A DNA stretch of 64,000 nt. It comes from Martelella mediterranea DSM 17316 (lineage in GTDB: Bacteria; Pseudomonadota; Alphaproteobacteria; Rhizobiales; Rhizobiaceae). Below, piece after piece: positions 1-9,088 of the stretch. The DNA lies in contig NZ_CP020330.1 of NCBI RefSeq assembly GCF_002043005.1, forward strand, positions 952,501-1,016,500. The letters are read 5' to 3'. A model generated the notes under the pieces. That model saw only the letters and a program-made list of their open reading frames with translations, did not search any database and had not been told where the DNA came from. Numbering within the stretch: position 1 is the first letter of the stretch; every line of letters begins with the position of its first letter. The translations under genes and the position numbers were made by a program.

Positions 1-163
1 GCACCAGCACATCTGCGCGGGCCATGGCCTCGGCGAGCCTTTCGCGCGAAAAGGGCCGGTCGTCATGGTTCAGCTCGACGCTGAACAGCTCCCCCATCCG
101 CGCCTCCACCGAAGCGGGCAGCTTGCGGGTGACGACGACGACGGGCTTTCTGGGGTTATTCAT
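1..163 (-). CDS. D-isomer specific 2-hydroxyacid dehydrogenase (glyoxylate/hydroxypyruvate reductase type), N-terminal part only
   Basis: The gene runs off the left edge, so only about 54 N-terminal residues are present. The visible protein begins MNNPRKPVVVVTRKLP and continues through ELNHDDRPFSRERLAEAMARAD. This is how rhizobial NAD(P)H-dependent glyoxylate reductases of the 2-hydroxyacid dehydrogenase family start, before their catalytic and Rossmann domains. The family reduces glyoxylate or hydroxypyruvate in the cytoplasm. The start is the ATG at 161-163, and a CtrA-type site lies directly upstream. The substrate cannot be judged from this fragment, and the active-site residues are outside the window. 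Confidence 0.75.
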   Translation of the reverse strand, partial: MNNPRKPVVVVTRKLPASVEARMGELFSVELNHDDRPFSRERLAEAMARADVLV

Positions 164-166
164 CGG

Positions 167-181
167 TTAACAGCTCATTAA
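167..181. promoter_or_regulatory. Candidate CtrA binding site (TTAA-N7-TTAA)
   Basis: TTAACAGCTCATTAA is a complete match to the alphaproteobacterial CtrA full site, two TTAA halves spaced by seven bases. It lies 4 bp upstream of the start codon of the minus-strand dehydrogenase and about 170 bp upstream of the SH3 gene at 354. So close to the ATG it would more likely block the dehydrogenase gene than activate it. Binding is inferred from the motif only. Confidence 0.45.
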
Positions 182-225
182 TCATGTCGGGCGATAATGC
201 ACATAATGAGGGCGCTTTTCCACCT

Positions 226-257
226 GAAGCGGTTCTTCCCGTGATGAAAACCGCTTC
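226..257. repeat. Inverted repeat, 9-bp arms, in the divergent spacer
   Basis: GAAGCGGTT (226-234) and AACCGCTTC (249-257) are perfect inverted arms around a 14-base loop, in the spacer between two divergent genes. There is no T-run after it, so it is not an obvious terminator. It could be a leader hairpin of the SH3 gene or a protein site. Confidence 0.4.
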
Positions 258-353
258 GGACACGTAAATCCCTCGCTGAAAGGGCAGGCGCGTGGCCGTA
301 AACCCGCGCAAACAAACAACCAAGGCCGGGAAAACGGCATTCGAAGAGGTCAT

Positions 354-887
354 ATGCGTCGTCTGGCAAGATTGCTGATCTGCACATTGCTTGTCTTCGC
401 CATGCTGGAGCCGGCGATGGCGCAGACCGAGCGCAAGGGCGCTTCGGGCGGTCCGCTGCCGCGTTTTGCCATGATCAAGCCGGATCGCGCCCGCATGCGC
501 GTCGGCCCCGGCTTCAACTACGCCACCAAATGGATCTACAAGCGTCCCGGCCTTCCCGTCGAAATCACCGAGGAATACAGCGTCTGGCGGCAGGTGCGCG
601 ATGCCGACGGCACCGAGGGCTGGATGCATGTCTCCGTGCTTTCCTCGCAGCGCAACGCCATGATCGCGCCCTGGCTGCGCAGCGCCAACGCGGACGACAA
701 GAACTTTCTGGCGCTGAAGGCCGGTAAGGACGATTCGGCGCGCGATGTCGCAAGCGTGGAACCCGGCGTGATCGTGAATCTTGAAGAATGCGACGGCACC
801 TGGTGCGAGCTCTCGGTCAAGGGCGTCAAGGGCTACATGCACCAGAAGGATATCTGGGGCGTCTATCCGAACGAAGTGTTCAACTGA
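354..887 (+). CDS. Secreted SH3-domain protein
   Basis: A 177-residue protein with a signal peptide (MRRLARLLICTLLVFAMLEP, cleavage near AMA-Q). The rest resembles two bacterial SH3-like modules: residues about 40-100 contain the RVGPGFNY turn and the GTEGWMHVSVL strand, and residues about 110-170 contain EECDGTWCELSVKG and KGYMHQKDIWGVYP. Such proteins are exported and are thought to bind cell-wall peptides or glycans; no catalytic motif is present. It stands alone, divergent from the dehydrogenase and convergent with ubiG. The ATG at 354 follows AGAGG, a usable ribosome site. Its exact role is unknown; the family call is secure. Confidence 0.85.
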   Translation: MRRLARLLICTLLVFAMLEPAMAQTERKGASGGPLPRFAMIKPDRARMRVGPGFNYATKWIYKRPGLPVEITEEYSVWRQVRDADGTEGWMHVSVLSSQRNAMIAPWLRSANADDKNFLALKAGKDDSARDVASVEPGVIVNLEECDGTWCELSVKGVKGYMHQKDIWGVYPNEVFN

Positions 888-912
888 CGCGGCGCAAACC
901 CGTCTGGCCCGG

Positions 913-1665
913 TCAGGCCTCCGGCTTTACCGCCAACACCATGTAGTTGACATCGGTATCCTTCGAGCGGTTCCAGCTATCGGTCAGCGGGCTGTAGAAC
1001 ACACCCTGACGCTCCACCGGCGTCATGCCGGACGCCTTCAGCGGGGTCTCGATTTCCTCCGGGCGCACCAGCTTTTCATACTGGTGGGTGCCCGGCGGCA
1101 GCCAGCGCAGCACCCGCTCGGCGGCGAAGATCGCCAGCGCGCCGGCCTTCAGCGTGCGGTTGATGGTGGCGACGAACATCATGCCGCCGGGTTTCACCAG
1201 CGAAGCGCAGGTCGTGAGGAAGAAATCGACATCGGCGACATGCTCGACCACTTCCATGTTGAGCACGATATCGAAGCTCTCGCCATCCTCGGCAAGCTGC
1301 TCCGCCGTGACGGCGCGGTAATCCACCGGCACGCCGCTTTCGGCGGCATGGGTCCTGGCGATGCCGATATTCTTTTCCGCAGGGTCAATGCCGACGACGC
1401 TAGCGCCCATGCGCGCCATCGGCTCCGACAGCAGCCCCCCGCCGCAGCCGACATCGAGCACGCGCAGCCCCTCAAGCGGGCGGGCCAACTTCTCGTCGCG
1501 GCCGAAATGGGCGCAGGCCTTCTCGCGTACATAGCTGATGCGCACGGGGTTGAACTTGTGCAGCGGCTTGAATTTTCCGCGCGGGTCCCACCACTCGGCG
1601 GACATCTTCGAGAACCACTCGACCTGTGCGTCATCGATCGTCGTCTTGCCGGCAGCCTCGGTCAT
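913..1665 (-). CDS. ubiG: Ubiquinone biosynthesis bifunctional O-methyltransferase UbiG
   Basis: A 250-residue class I SAM-dependent methyltransferase that carries out both O-methylation steps of the ubiquinone ring. The N-terminal [28 protein letters not shown] segment (about residues 15-42) is diagnostic for UbiG. The SAM-binding motif I is [16 protein letters not shown] (about 69-84), followed by [11 protein letters not shown] and EVVEHVAD, where the acidic and His residues of the active region sit. Length matches the family (240-250). It follows pheT on the same strand with a 114-bp gap and may be transcribed separately. Confidence 0.96.
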   Translation of the reverse strand: MTEAAGKTTIDDAQVEWFSKMSAEWWDPRGKFKPLHKFNPVRISYVREKACAHFGRDEKLARPLEGLRVLDVGCGGGLLSEPMARMGASVVGIDPAEKNIGIARTHAAESGVPVDYRAVTAEQLAEDGESFDIVLNMEVVEHVADVDFFLTTCASLVKPGGMMFVATINRTLKAGALAIFAAERVLRWLPPGTHQYEKLVRPEEIETPLKASGMTPVERQGVFYSPLTDSWNRSKDTDVNYMVLAVKPEA

Positions 1666-1779
1666 CGGTCTCTCCAGGGTTGTTTCCCAAGGTTATAGGG
1701 GCGAGGGGGCGATGCGGCAAGGCGCTGGCGGAAGACAGATGCGCGCACCTGCCTCCCGCACGGGGCAGATTTCGCCCGC

Positions 1780-4221
1780 CTACGCCCGGATCACGCCGCC
1801 GGTCGATTTGCCGACATTGGCGACGATCTTTTTCGTCAGCGCCTCGAAATCCTCATCCGTCAGCGTGCGCTCGGCCGGCTGGATCGCGACCTCGATGGCC
1901 ACCGACTTCTTGCCCTCGCCCAGCGACGCGCCCTCGAAGATGTCGAAGACGGTAACGCCGGTGATCAGCTTGCGGTCGGCGCCGGCCGCCGCGCGCTCGA
2001 TGGCGCCCGCCTCCACCGTGCGGTCGACCACGAAGGCGAAGTCGCGGGTGACTGTCTGGAACGGCGACAGCGTCAGCGCCGGCTTGGTGCGGGTCGCCTT
2101 CTTCTTCGGCTCCGGCATGGCGTCGATGAAAATCTCGAAGCCGGCCAGCCTGCCGGAAACATCCAGCGCTTCCAGCGCCTTCGGATGGAATTCGCCGAAA
2201 TGGCCGAGCACGATTTTCGGGCCCATCCTGATGGTGCCGGAACGGCCGGGATGGTACCAGTCCGGCCCGCCGGCGACGATCTGGACATTGCCCATCGGTA
2301 CGCCGCAGGCCTCGATCACGGCCAGCGCATCGGCCTTGGCATCGAACACGCCGACCGCGCGACCGGCGCCCGTTTCGGCGTTCGACCACATCCGGCCGGA
2401 GCCGGAAAGCGTTGCCGTGCCGCGGCGGATGCCGCCGGCAACCCGGCGCTGGCCCTCCGGCCTGTCATTCTCATAGGTCGCGGCCACCTCGAACAGGGCG
2501 ACATCGCCATGGCCGATCGCGGCATTGCGCCGGGCGGCCGTCAGCAGGCCCGGCAGCAGCGAGGGGCGCATGTCGGACATATCGGCGGCGATCGGGTTCG
2601 ACAGCTTCAGCGAAGGCGCGCCGCCGCCGAAAAGCCTCGCCTGATCTTCCGGAATGAAGGACCAGGTGACCGCCTCCAGCATGCCGCGCGCGGCGAGCTC
2701 GCGCCGTGCGGCGCGCGAGCGGATCTGCAGCGTGGTCAGGATCTTCTCGTTGACAGCGCCAGCGGATGGCAACGGCTCCGGCCTGATCTTGTCGACGCCA
2801 TGGATGCGCATGACCTCTTCCACCAGATCGGCCTTGCCCTCGATATCCGGCCGCCATGACGGCACCTTGACGAACACGCGCTCGCCCGCGCCATCGACGG
2901 TGAAACCAAGGCGAGTCAGGATATCGCTGCTCTCGCGCGGCGAGACATCGAGCCCGGTGAGGCGCTTGACCTCGGAGAACGGATAGTCGATCACCTTCGC
3001 CGTGTAGCCGTCATAGCCCTCGACCTTCTTCTCCGCGGCTGTGCCGCCGCACAGCTCCAGCACAAGTTCGGTGGTGCGCTCCAGCCCCGGCACCATATAT
3101 TCCGGATCGACGCCGCGCTCGAAGCGGTAGCGGGCGTCGGTGATGATGCCGAGGTCGCGGCCCGTGCGGGCGATGTTCATCGGATCCCACAGCGCCGATT
3201 CGATCAGCACGTCAGTGGTGTTCTCGTCGCAGCCGGAATGCTCGCCGCCCATGATGCCGCCGATCGACTCGACGCCATTGTCATCGGCGATGACGACATT
3301 GTCATGATTCAATTCATATTCGCGCTCATCAAGCGCCAGCAGGGTTTCGTCTTCCTTCGCCCGACGCACCACGAGCCCGCCCTTGACCTTGGCGGCGTCG
3401 AAGACATGCATCGGCCGACCCTGATCGAAGGTCATGTAGTTGGTGATATCGACCAGCGCGTTGATCGGACGGAGGCCGATCGCGATCAGGCGCTGCTGCA
3501 TCCATTTCGGGCTCGGCCCGTTCCTGACGCCGCGCACCAGACGCAGCGCGAAGCCGGGGCAGAGATGCCTGTCTTCCGCCGAAAAATCGAGCGTCAGGCC
3601 GACCGGGGTTTCACCCTCGGTCTTGAAAGAGGGCTCGGGCCGCGTCTTCAGCGTGCCGAGGCCGGAAGCGGCGAGATCGCGGGCGATGCCGAAAATGCTG
3701 GTGCAATCCGGGCGGTTCGGCGTCAGATTGATCTCGATGACCGGATCATCGAGCCCGGCATATTCGGCGAAGGAGGCGCCGATCGGCGCATCGTCGGGCA
3801 GGTCGATGATGCCGTCGTGATTGTCCGACATGTCGAGCTCTTTTTCCGAGCACATCATGCCCTGGCTCTCGACGCCGCGGATCTTGCCAACCGACAGCGT
3901 GACATCGATGCCCGGCACATAGGTCCCCGGCAACGCCAGCGCGCCGATGAGGCCGGTGCGCGCGTTCGGCGCGCCGCAGACGATCTGCAGCGGCTTGCCG
4001 CCATTGACCGCCGGCCCGCCATCAACCGTCAGCACCCGCAATCGGTCGGCATCGGGATGCTGCTTGGCCTCGATGACCTTGGCGATGGTGAACGGCCGGT
4101 AGGCCGCCTTATCATCGACCTCTTCAACCTCAAGCCCGATCGTCGTCAGCCGCTCGCAGATCTCCGCAAGCGAGGCCTCGGTCTCCAGATGGTCCTTCAA
4201 CCAGGACAGTGTGAATTTCAT
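1780..4221 (-). CDS. pheT: Phenylalanyl-tRNA synthetase beta subunit
   Basis: An 813-residue protein, normal length for PheT. Together with PheS it forms the (alpha-beta)2 enzyme that charges tRNA-Phe. The N-terminus [14 protein letters not shown] leads into the tRNA-binding OB fold (about residues 39-150, including YVPGIDVTL). The B3/B4 editing module follows ([21 protein letters not shown] near 165-185), then the B5 and catalytic-like domain, and a C-terminal FDX-ACB anticodon-binding domain (about 720-813, [19 protein letters not shown]). It sits in the infC-rpmI-rplT-pheS-pheT order typical of bacteria, separated from pheS by a short ASCH gene. No broken domain is visible. Confidence 0.97.
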   Translation of the reverse strand: MKFTLSWLKDHLETEASLAEICERLTTIGLEVEEVDDKAAYRPFTIAKVIEAKQHPDADRLRVLTVDGGPAVNGGKPLQIVCGAPNARTGLIGALALPGTYVPGIDVTLSVGKIRGVESQGMMCSEKELDMSDNHDGIIDLPDDAPIGASFAEYAGLDDPVIEINLTPNRPDCTSIFGIARDLAASGLGTLKTRPEPSFKTEGETPVGLTLDFSAEDRHLCPGFALRLVRGVRNGPSPKWMQQRLIAIGLRPINALVDITNYMTFDQGRPMHVFDAAKVKGGLVVRRAKEDETLLALDEREYELNHDNVVIADDNGVESIGGIMGGEHSGCDENTTDVLIESALWDPMNIARTGRDLGIITDARYRFERGVDPEYMVPGLERTTELVLELCGGTAAEKKVEGYDGYTAKVIDYPFSEVKRLTGLDVSPRESSDILTRLGFTVDGAGERVFVKVPSWRPDIEGKADLVEEVMRIHGVDKIRPEPLPSAGAVNEKILTTLQIRSRAARRELAARGMLEAVTWSFIPEDQARLFGGGAPSLKLSNPIAADMSDMRPSLLPGLLTAARRNAAIGHGDVALFEVAATYENDRPEGQRRVAGGIRRGTATLSGSGRMWSNAETGAGRAVGVFDAKADALAVIEACGVPMGNVQIVAGGPDWYHPGRSGTIRMGPKIVLGHFGEFHPKALEALDVSGRLAGFEIFIDAMPEPKKKATRTKPALTLSPFQTVTRDFAFVVDRTVEAGAIERAAAGADRKLITGVTVFDIFEGASLGEGKKSVAIEVAIQPAERTLTDEDFEALTKKIVANVGKSTGGVIRA

Positions 4222-4293
4222 GTCTCTCGTCTCGCCATTTCATTCGACTGCCAACCGGAGCGATAAGTCCATTGCCGTCGATTTCAGTTTCTA

Positions 4294-4716
4294 TCAACCG
4301 TTTCTGTATTCACCCAACGTCTCCACCAGCCGGAACCGCTCGCAGATCAGCTCCATGTCCGGCTCGAAGCCGCCATTGCGGGCGAAATAGGCTTCGTGGC
4401 CTTCGCGCCAGTATTCGAGCGACAGGTCGCCCTCGCCTTCGTCGCGCGCGAACGCCTCGTCGACCTCGTCAAACCGGCGAACCGTCACCTCGGTCGTCTC
4501 GATCACGGCAGCGGGCTTGCCGGCGCCGTCGAGCACCACGTCGCGGCGTCCGACCTCGGGCATCGGCTCCTGTGCGTCCTTCACGTCCCTGAGCGCGGTG
4601 CAGGTCGCCGTTTTCTTGCCGGCAAGCACCAGCGCCAGAAGCTCGTCCTTCAGCGTCGGCGTATCGCCGAACGCGAACTGGACGGCATCCCTGTAGCGTT
4701 CCGGAAGCGCGGTCAT
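4294..4716 (-). CDS. ASCH-domain protein
   Basis: A 140-residue cytoplasmic protein with the ASCH fold, related to the PUA-like RNA-binding domain. The hallmark [16 protein letters not shown] is near residues 28-44, followed by [41 protein letters not shown] and the aromatic C-terminal [11 protein letters not shown]. The start is the ATG at 4714-4716, which overlaps the pheS stop as ATGA. This coupling puts the gene in the pheS-pheT operon, 72 bp before pheT. Some ASCH proteins are nucleoside amidohydrolases or RNA modifiers; the substrate here is unknown. Longer in-frame starts exist upstream but lie inside pheS. Confidence 0.88.
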   Translation of the reverse strand: MTALPERYRDAVQFAFGDTPTLKDELLALVLAGKKTATCTALRDVKDAQEPMPEVGRRDVVLDGAGKPAAVIETTEVTVRRFDEVDEAFARDEGEGDLSLEYWREGHEAYFARNGGFEPDMELICERFRLVETLGEYRNG

Positions 4717-5795
4717 GACGACAGGCCGCCGAACAGCGTCGGGATATCGAGCGGGCGGAAGCCGTAATGGCTCGTCCAGCGCTCGTCTGCGGCGAAGAAG
4801 TCGCGGAGATCCGGCATGCCGTATTTCAGCATGGCGATGCGGTCGAGACCCATGCCCCAGGCAAAGCCCTGGTAGACGTCCGGGTCGAGGCCGCAATGGC
4901 GCAGCACATTCGGGTGCACCATGCCGCAGCCGAGGATTTCCATCCAGTCGGTGCCGGTTCCGAACTTCACCTGGTCGCCGGAGCGGTCGCACTGGATATC
5001 GACCTCGAAGGAGGGTTCGGTGAACGGGAAGAAGGACGGGCGGAAGCGCATGGTCACGCTGTCGACCTCGAAGAACGCCTTGCAGAACTCTTCCAGCGTC
5101 CAGCGCAGATGGCCGACATGGGTGGTCTTGTCGATGACCAGCCCCTCGAGCTGATGGAACATCGGCGAATGGGTGGCGTCACTGTCCTGCCGATAGGTCT
5201 TGCCGGGAATGACGACGCGGATCGGCGGCTCCTGGCTCTCCATCGTGCGGATCTGCACCGGCGAGGTGTGGGTCCTGAGCACCTTGCGCTTGCCCTCCTC
5301 ATCCGGATTGAAGAAGAAGGTGTCGTGCATCTCGCGGGCGGGATGGCCTTCCGGGAAATTCAGCGCGGTGAAATTGTAATAGTCGGTCTCGATCTCCGGC
5401 CCCTCGGCAATCGAAAAGCCCATATCGCCGAAAATGGCGGTGATTTCGTCGATCACCTGGCTGACGGGATGGATGCGGCCGGAAAGCGAGGGCGAGGGGC
5501 GCACCGGCAGGGTCACGTCCACCGTCTCGGCGGCAAGCCGGGCGGCGATCGCGGCATCCTTCAGTTCGGCCTTGCGGGCGGCAATCGCATCGGAGACCTC
5601 GGTCTTCAACTCGTTGATGGCAGCACCCCGGGTCTTACGCTCCTCCGGGTCCATCTTGCCGAGCGTCTTCAGAAGCTCGGACACGGAGCCCTTCTTGCCG
5701 ATGGCGTTGACGCGCACCGCCTCGATCTGCGCCTCATCGGCGGCATCGGCGATCTCGCCCATCAGCTTCGTCTTCAGATCCTCAAGATCGGACAT
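4713..5795 (-). CDS. pheS: Phenylalanyl-tRNA synthetase alpha subunit
   Basis: A 360-residue catalytic subunit of class II Phe-tRNA synthetase. It has an N-terminal coiled-coil (residues 1-85, ending in [24 protein letters not shown]) and the class II core. The core shows [19 protein letters not shown] (motif 1), [24 protein letters not shown] (motif 2 area) and the C-terminal GLDRIAML motif 3. The start [15 protein letters not shown] at 5795 agrees with family length; an ATG 25 codons further upstream would add a non-conserved tail through the preceding hairpin region. Its stop overlaps the start of the ASCH gene. Confidence 0.97.
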   Translation of the reverse strand: MSDLEDLKTKLMGEIADAADEAQIEAVRVNAIGKKGSVSELLKTLGKMDPEERKTRGAAINELKTEVSDAIAARKAELKDAAIAARLAAETVDVTLPVRPSPSLSGRIHPVSQVIDEITAIFGDMGFSIAEGPEIETDYYNFTALNFPEGHPAREMHDTFFFNPDEEGKRKVLRTHTSPVQIRTMESQEPPIRVVIPGKTYRQDSDATHSPMFHQLEGLVIDKTTHVGHLRWTLEEFCKAFFEVDSVTMRFRPSFFPFTEPSFEVDIQCDRSGDQVKFGTGTDWMEILGCGMVHPNVLRHCGLDPDVYQGFAWGMGLDRIAMLKYGMPDLRDFFAADERWTSHYGFRPLDIPTLFGGLSS

Positions 5796-5858
5796 GTTCT
5801 CGTCTTCCTGCTGCCGCCTGGACCCATAGCGGTCCAGAATTGTGATCGTCTGAATGCG

Positions 5859-5891
5859 AAAAACCCGCACTGGTCCTGCCAGCGCGGGTTT
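5859..5891 (-). terminator. Terminator or attenuator hairpin between rplT and pheS
   Basis: On the minus strand AAACCCGC pairs with GCGGGTTT, with an inner CTGG/CCAG extension, and is followed by a short T-run. It sits about 30 bp after the rplT stop and about 65 bp before the pheS start. It may end the ribosomal transcript or act as an attenuator for pheS. No Phe-rich leader peptide fits in the space upstream, so classical pheL-type attenuation is unlikely. Confidence 0.65.
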
Positions 5892-5923
5892 CCCAAATGT
5901 CGTATAGGTCGGGAAGCGCTGGC

Positions 5924-6328
5924 TTAAGCTACAGCGCTTTCAAACTCGTTGGCGGTACCTTCCTTCTTGAGGTACTCCAGGCCCTTCTTCGCAGCCGCTA
6001 CCAGGCTTGCAAATGCTTCGGGCTCGTGGATCGCCATGTCGGACAGAACCTTGCGGTCGACTTCGATACCGGCCTTGTTCAGACCGTCGATGAAGCGGCC
6101 ATAGGTCAGGCCATGTTCACGCACGGCGGCGTTGATGCGCTGGACCCACAGAGCGCGGAAATTGCGCTTGTTTACCTTGCGGTCGCGGTAGGCGTACTGC
6201 ATGGACTTGTCGACAGCGGCCTTGGCCGTGCGGATGGTGTTCTTGCGACGGCCATAGAAGCCCTTGGCTTTCTTGATGACCTTCTTGTGCTTGGCGTGGG
6301 CGGTAACGCCACGTTTTACGCGAGCCAT
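5924..6328 (-). CDS. rplT: 50S ribosomal protein L20
   Basis: A 134-residue L20 that binds 23S rRNA early in large-subunit assembly. The sequence [21 protein letters not shown] and the downstream [17 protein letters not shown] and [21 protein letters not shown] blocks are conserved family landmarks. It lies 44 bp after rpmI on the same strand. In several bacteria L20 represses its own operon by binding the leader mRNA; no such site was identified here. Confidence 0.98.
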   Translation of the reverse strand: MARVKRGVTAHAKHKKVIKKAKGFYGRRKNTIRTAKAAVDKSMQYAYRDRKVNKRNFRALWVQRINAAVREHGLTYGRFIDGLNKAGIEVDRKVLSDMAIHEPEAFASLVAAAKKGLEYLKKEGTANEFESAVA

Positions 6329-6372
6329 ATCATGATCTCCTTAAATCTATCTGTTGAGCGAGTTGACGGGCG

Positions 6373-6573
6373 TTACTTGCTGTAAGGCATGAACTGCTTG
6401 ACGATCTTGGCGTCTGCATCCGCCAGAACCATCGTGCCGCGCGCATCACGGATAAACTTGTTGGAACGCTTGATCATTCCATGGCGCTTGCCGGCAGCTG
6501 CCGACTTCACCTTGCCGGTCGCGGTAACCTTGAACCGCTTCTTGACCGACGATTTCGTCTTCATCTTGGGCAT
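6373..6573 (-). CDS. rpmI: 50S ribosomal protein L35
   Basis: A 66-residue basic protein, [20 protein letters not shown] to the C-terminus FMPYSK, the standard length and sequence of L35. The ATG at 6571-6573 follows AACGGAGT. Upstream in-frame codons exist but would add an unconserved extension. It is the middle gene of the infC-rpmI-rplT set. Confidence 0.97.
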   Translation of the reverse strand: MPKMKTKSSVKKRFKVTATGKVKSAAAGKRHGMIKRSNKFIRDARGTMVLADADAKIVKQFMPYSK

Positions 6574-6725
6574 TTTGCTACTCCGTTTTATTGATTGCGC
6601 CGGGAGACGAACCCCGGCTTCGCATTTGGAGCGGACACGGCATGCCCTGCCGGCCCGCTCGGACGGCGCGTGTATACGCGCTTTGCCCTTGTAGTGCAAC
6701 CTCTCCGTCGCGACAAAAAGACAAC

Positions 6726-6755
6726 GACCGTCGCGGGCGGTTTTCCCGGACGGTC
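6726..6755 (-). terminator. Hairpin with T-run between infC and rpmI
   Basis: GACCGTC (6726-6732) and GACGGTC (6749-6755) form a stem with an inner GC-rich part and a TTTT loop. On the minus strand the sequence after it contains a five-T run. It lies about 30 bp after the infC stop and could be a partial terminator that sets the infC to rpmI/rplT ratio. Confidence 0.55.
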
Positions 6756-6782
6756 TGTCATTTATCGTCGACAGCGAAAAGC

Positions 6783-7319
6783 TTATTTCGGCGCGAGCAC
6801 CATCAGCATCTGACGGCCTTCGAGCTTCGGCTCGGCTTCCACCTTGGCGATTTCGGCGGTGTCCTGCTTGACCTGGGACAGAAGCTTCATGCCGAGTTCC
6901 TGGTGGGCCATTTCGCGGCCGCGGAAGCGAAGGGTAACCTTCACCTTGTCGCCTTCCTCGAAGAACTTGTTCATCGCCTTCATCTTCACCTGATAGTCAT
7001 GGGTGTCGATGTTGGGACGCATCTTGATTTCTTTGACTTCGACGATCTTCTGCTTCTTGCGGGCCTCGGCGGCGCGCTTCTGGTTGGCATATTTCAGCTT
7101 GCCCAGATCGAGAATCTTGCAAACGGGCGGCGTGGAGTTGGGGGCGATCTCGACGAGATCAAGCCCGGCTTCCTCAGCCATTCTCAACGCATCTTCAGTC
7201 AGTACGACGCCCTGGTTCTCCCCGTCCTCGGTAATCAACTGGACTTCGCGAATGCGGATGTCACGGTTGGCGCGGGGACCTTCTTTGGTCGGGGGAGCGG
7301 CTCTATGGGGTCTGCGAAT
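6783..7319 (-). CDS. infC: Translation initiation factor IF-3 (ATT start)
   Basis: A 178-residue IF-3, which prevents premature 70S association and proofreads the start codon. The N-terminal domain ([22 protein letters not shown], then [22 protein letters not shown]) is joined through the basic linker ([22 protein letters not shown]) to the C-terminal domain ([19 protein letters not shown]). No ATG, GTG or TTG lies where the protein should begin. ATT at 7317-7319 does, preceded by GAGGAG at 9-base spacing, and it gives the usual rhizobial length starting (M)[13 protein letters not shown]. An AUU start is the known basis of IF-3 autoregulation in E. coli. An upstream ATG at 7397 would add 26 unconserved residues. 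Confidence 0.95.
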   Translation of the reverse strand: MRRPHRAAPPTKEGPRANRDIRIREVQLITEDGENQGVVLTEDALRMAEEAGLDLVEIAPNSTPPVCKILDLGKLKYANQKRAAEARKKQKIVEVKEIKMRPNIDTHDYQVKMKAMNKFFEEGDKVKVTLRFRGREMAHQELGMKLLSQVKQDTAEIAKVEAEPKLEGRQMLMVLAPK

Positions 7320-7524
7320 GGTCGTTGTCTCCTCAAATTGTTGAAATTCGGCTGCATCAGCGCCAATTGCACAAAAACTTGCACGTGATGGACACAAATG
7401 GTTGTTACAGCCGATGAGTCAATAACACAGCCGAAAAAGAAAATCACCTGCCGATCGCCAAAAGCGCGCGATTGCGGGCGTTTTACGGGGCGGCGCCATG
7501 TCCAAGACGAGCCTGGAGAGCAAG

Positions 7525-8334
7525 ATGAACGACGAGAGCCAGCTGACCTACACCGAAATCGACCATGGCGACGGCCCGCTCAAGATCGCCATGCGCCTCC
7601 GCAAGGGAAGGGACGATGCGCCGATGCTGGTCTGGTTCTCCGGCTACGGCTCGGACATGCTGGGCTCCAAGGCCGAGGCGCTCGACGCCTATGCCGGTGA
7701 AAACGGGCTTGCCATGCTGCGCTTCGACTATACCGGCCATGGCGAAAGCGAAGGCGCGTTCAAGGACGGCACGATCTCACGTTGGCTTGCCGACGCGCTC
7801 AAGGCCATCGCCCATGCCGCTCCCGAACGGGTCATCATCATCGGCTCGTCCATGGGCGGCTGGCTGGCGCTTCGCGCGGTGCAGGAGCTGAAGGCCAAAG
7901 CCGGCGCGCCCGCGATCGAGGGGCTTCTGCTGCTCGCGCCCGCGCCCGACTTCACCAGCGAACTGATCGAGCCGGACCTGACGGACGCCCAGTGCAAGGC
8001 GCTTGCCGAGAACGGCTATTTCGCCGAGCAATCGATCTACGGCCCGGAGCCGACCATCTATACCGCCGCCCTTCTCGATGACGGCCGGCGCAATATGGTG
8101 CTCACCGGCATTATCGAGACCGGCTGCCCGGTGCACATCATCCAGGGCAAGCAGGACCCGGACGTGCCCTATAAGCACGCGCTGAAGCTGATGTCGCATT
8201 TGCCGGCCGACGATGTCGTGCTGACGCTGGTGCAGGATGGCGACCACCGGCTTTCGCGACCGGAGGACATTGCCCGCATGCTGACCGCGCTTTCCGGCCT
8301 TCTGGAGACCGCCTCCGAACATCGCGCCGGTTAA
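7525..8334 (+). CDS. Alpha/beta hydrolase
   Basis: A cytoplasmic serine hydrolase of about 269 residues. It shows the nucleophile elbow GSSMGG (about residue 110), the preceding FDYTGHGES loop, and the C-terminal GDHRLSRPED that carries the catalytic His; the acid is probably in the KQDPDVPY segment. The fold and size resemble small esterases or acyl-peptide hydrolase-like proteins; the substrate is unknown. The ATG at 7525 is preferred because GGAGAG lies about 8 bases before it; an in-frame ATG at 7498 is the alternative. The gene ends at 8334 inside the first of two CtrA-type sites. Confidence 0.85.
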   Translation: MNDESQLTYTEIDHGDGPLKIAMRLRKGRDDAPMLVWFSGYGSDMLGSKAEALDAYAGENGLAMLRFDYTGHGESEGAFKDGTISRWLADALKAIAHAAPERVIIIGSSMGGWLALRAVQELKAKAGAPAIEGLLLLAPAPDFTSELIEPDLTDAQCKALAENGYFAEQSIYGPEPTIYTAALLDDGRRNMVLTGIIETGCPVHIIQGKQDPDVPYKHALKLMSHLPADDVVLTLVQDGDHRLSRPEDIARMLTALSGLLETASEHRAG

Positions 8335-8345
8335 CCATTTCTTAA
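8331..8345. promoter_or_regulatory. Candidate CtrA site, distal
   Basis: TTAACCATTTCTTAA fits TTAA-N7-TTAA exactly. It overlaps the stop codon of the hydrolase and lies 93 bp upstream of the peptidase start. Together with the second site at 8398 it suggests cell-cycle control of the downstream gene. Confidence 0.5.
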
Positions 8346-8397
8346 GATCTCGGTCCCCGCACCCCTCACGCTGATTGACTCACCGCCCTATTTCTCC

Positions 8398-8412
8398 TTA
8401 ACTCTTTGTTAA
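8398..8412. promoter_or_regulatory. Candidate CtrA site, proximal
   Basis: TTAACTCTTTGTTAA is a second exact TTAA-N7-TTAA match, 26 bp before the GTG start of the peptidase gene, where CtrA often overlaps the -35 region. Two full sites within 82 bp in GC-rich DNA are unlikely by chance. Confidence 0.55.
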
Positions 8413-8437
8413 GAATTCAAGGGCGGATGGGTATAGC

Positions 8438-9043
8438 GTGCCTCGTTTGGATAGACTGATCATCTCGGCTTTCTGCGCCATTATGGGCCTCGGCTTCGCG
8501 ACGCCCGCGCTTGCCGCATCGGCCATGCCGGTGGGCGGGGTCACGTCCCAGCCGATCGGCCATTTCGAGTTCTGCGAGCAGCACCGCCGCGATTGCGCGC
8601 CCCACACCGCCAGCAAGATCGCCGCGCGGCTGACCAATTTCGGCTGGAAGACGGTGGTTGCCGTCAACAGCGCGGTCAATGCCGAAATCGAGCCGATGAC
8701 CGACGAGGAGCTTTATGGCCGCGAGGAAGTCTGGGCCTATCCCGATAGCGGCGCCGGCGACTGCGAGGATTTCGTGCTGGAGAAGCGCCGCCGCCTGATG
8801 AAGGCCGGCATTGCCGCCTCCGACCTCTTGATCACCGTGGTGCGCAAGCCCAATGGCGAGGGCCATGCGGTGCTGACGCTGCGCACCAATGACGGCGATT
8901 TCATCCTCGACAATCTGAACGACGATGTGCTGGCCTGGTCGGATACGCCTTACACCTTCCTCAAGCGTCAGGCGTCCTTCGACAGCGGTCGCTGGGTCAA
9001 GGTCGAAACCGGAACCGATCTGCCGGTCGCCTCGTTGCGTTGA
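8438..9043 (+). CDS. Bacterial transglutaminase-like cysteine peptidase (BTLCP family)
   Basis: A 201-residue exported protein with a signal peptide (about residues 1-27, ending PALAAS). The BTLCP triad is visible: Cys in GAGDCEDF, His in GEGHAVLT and Asp in FILDNLND. In other bacteria LapG-type members of this superfamily clip surface adhesins; this shorter rhizobial subgroup is uncharacterised. The start is GTG at 8438, giving a full signal peptide. Two CtrA-type sites directly upstream suggest expression tied to the cell cycle. It could be co-transcribed with cobB, 45 bp downstream. Confidence 0.9.
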   Translation: MPRLDRLIISAFCAIMGLGFATPALAASAMPVGGVTSQPIGHFEFCEQHRRDCAPHTASKIAARLTNFGWKTVVAVNSAVNAEIEPMTDEELYGREEVWAYPDSGAGDCEDFVLEKRRRLMKAGIAASDLLITVVRKPNGEGHAVLTLRTNDGDFILDNLNDDVLAWSDTPYTFLKRQASFDSGRWVKVETGTDLPVASLR

Positions 9044-9088
9044 CATCAGCCTCAGGCCAGGCGCCTGGGCCCGAGACAGGCGTGACAC

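Noticed and set aside
5796..5923. A pheL-like attenuator leader peptide before pheS
   Set aside because: The hairpin is real, but the sequence between the rplT stop and the hairpin has no short ORF with clustered Phe codons.
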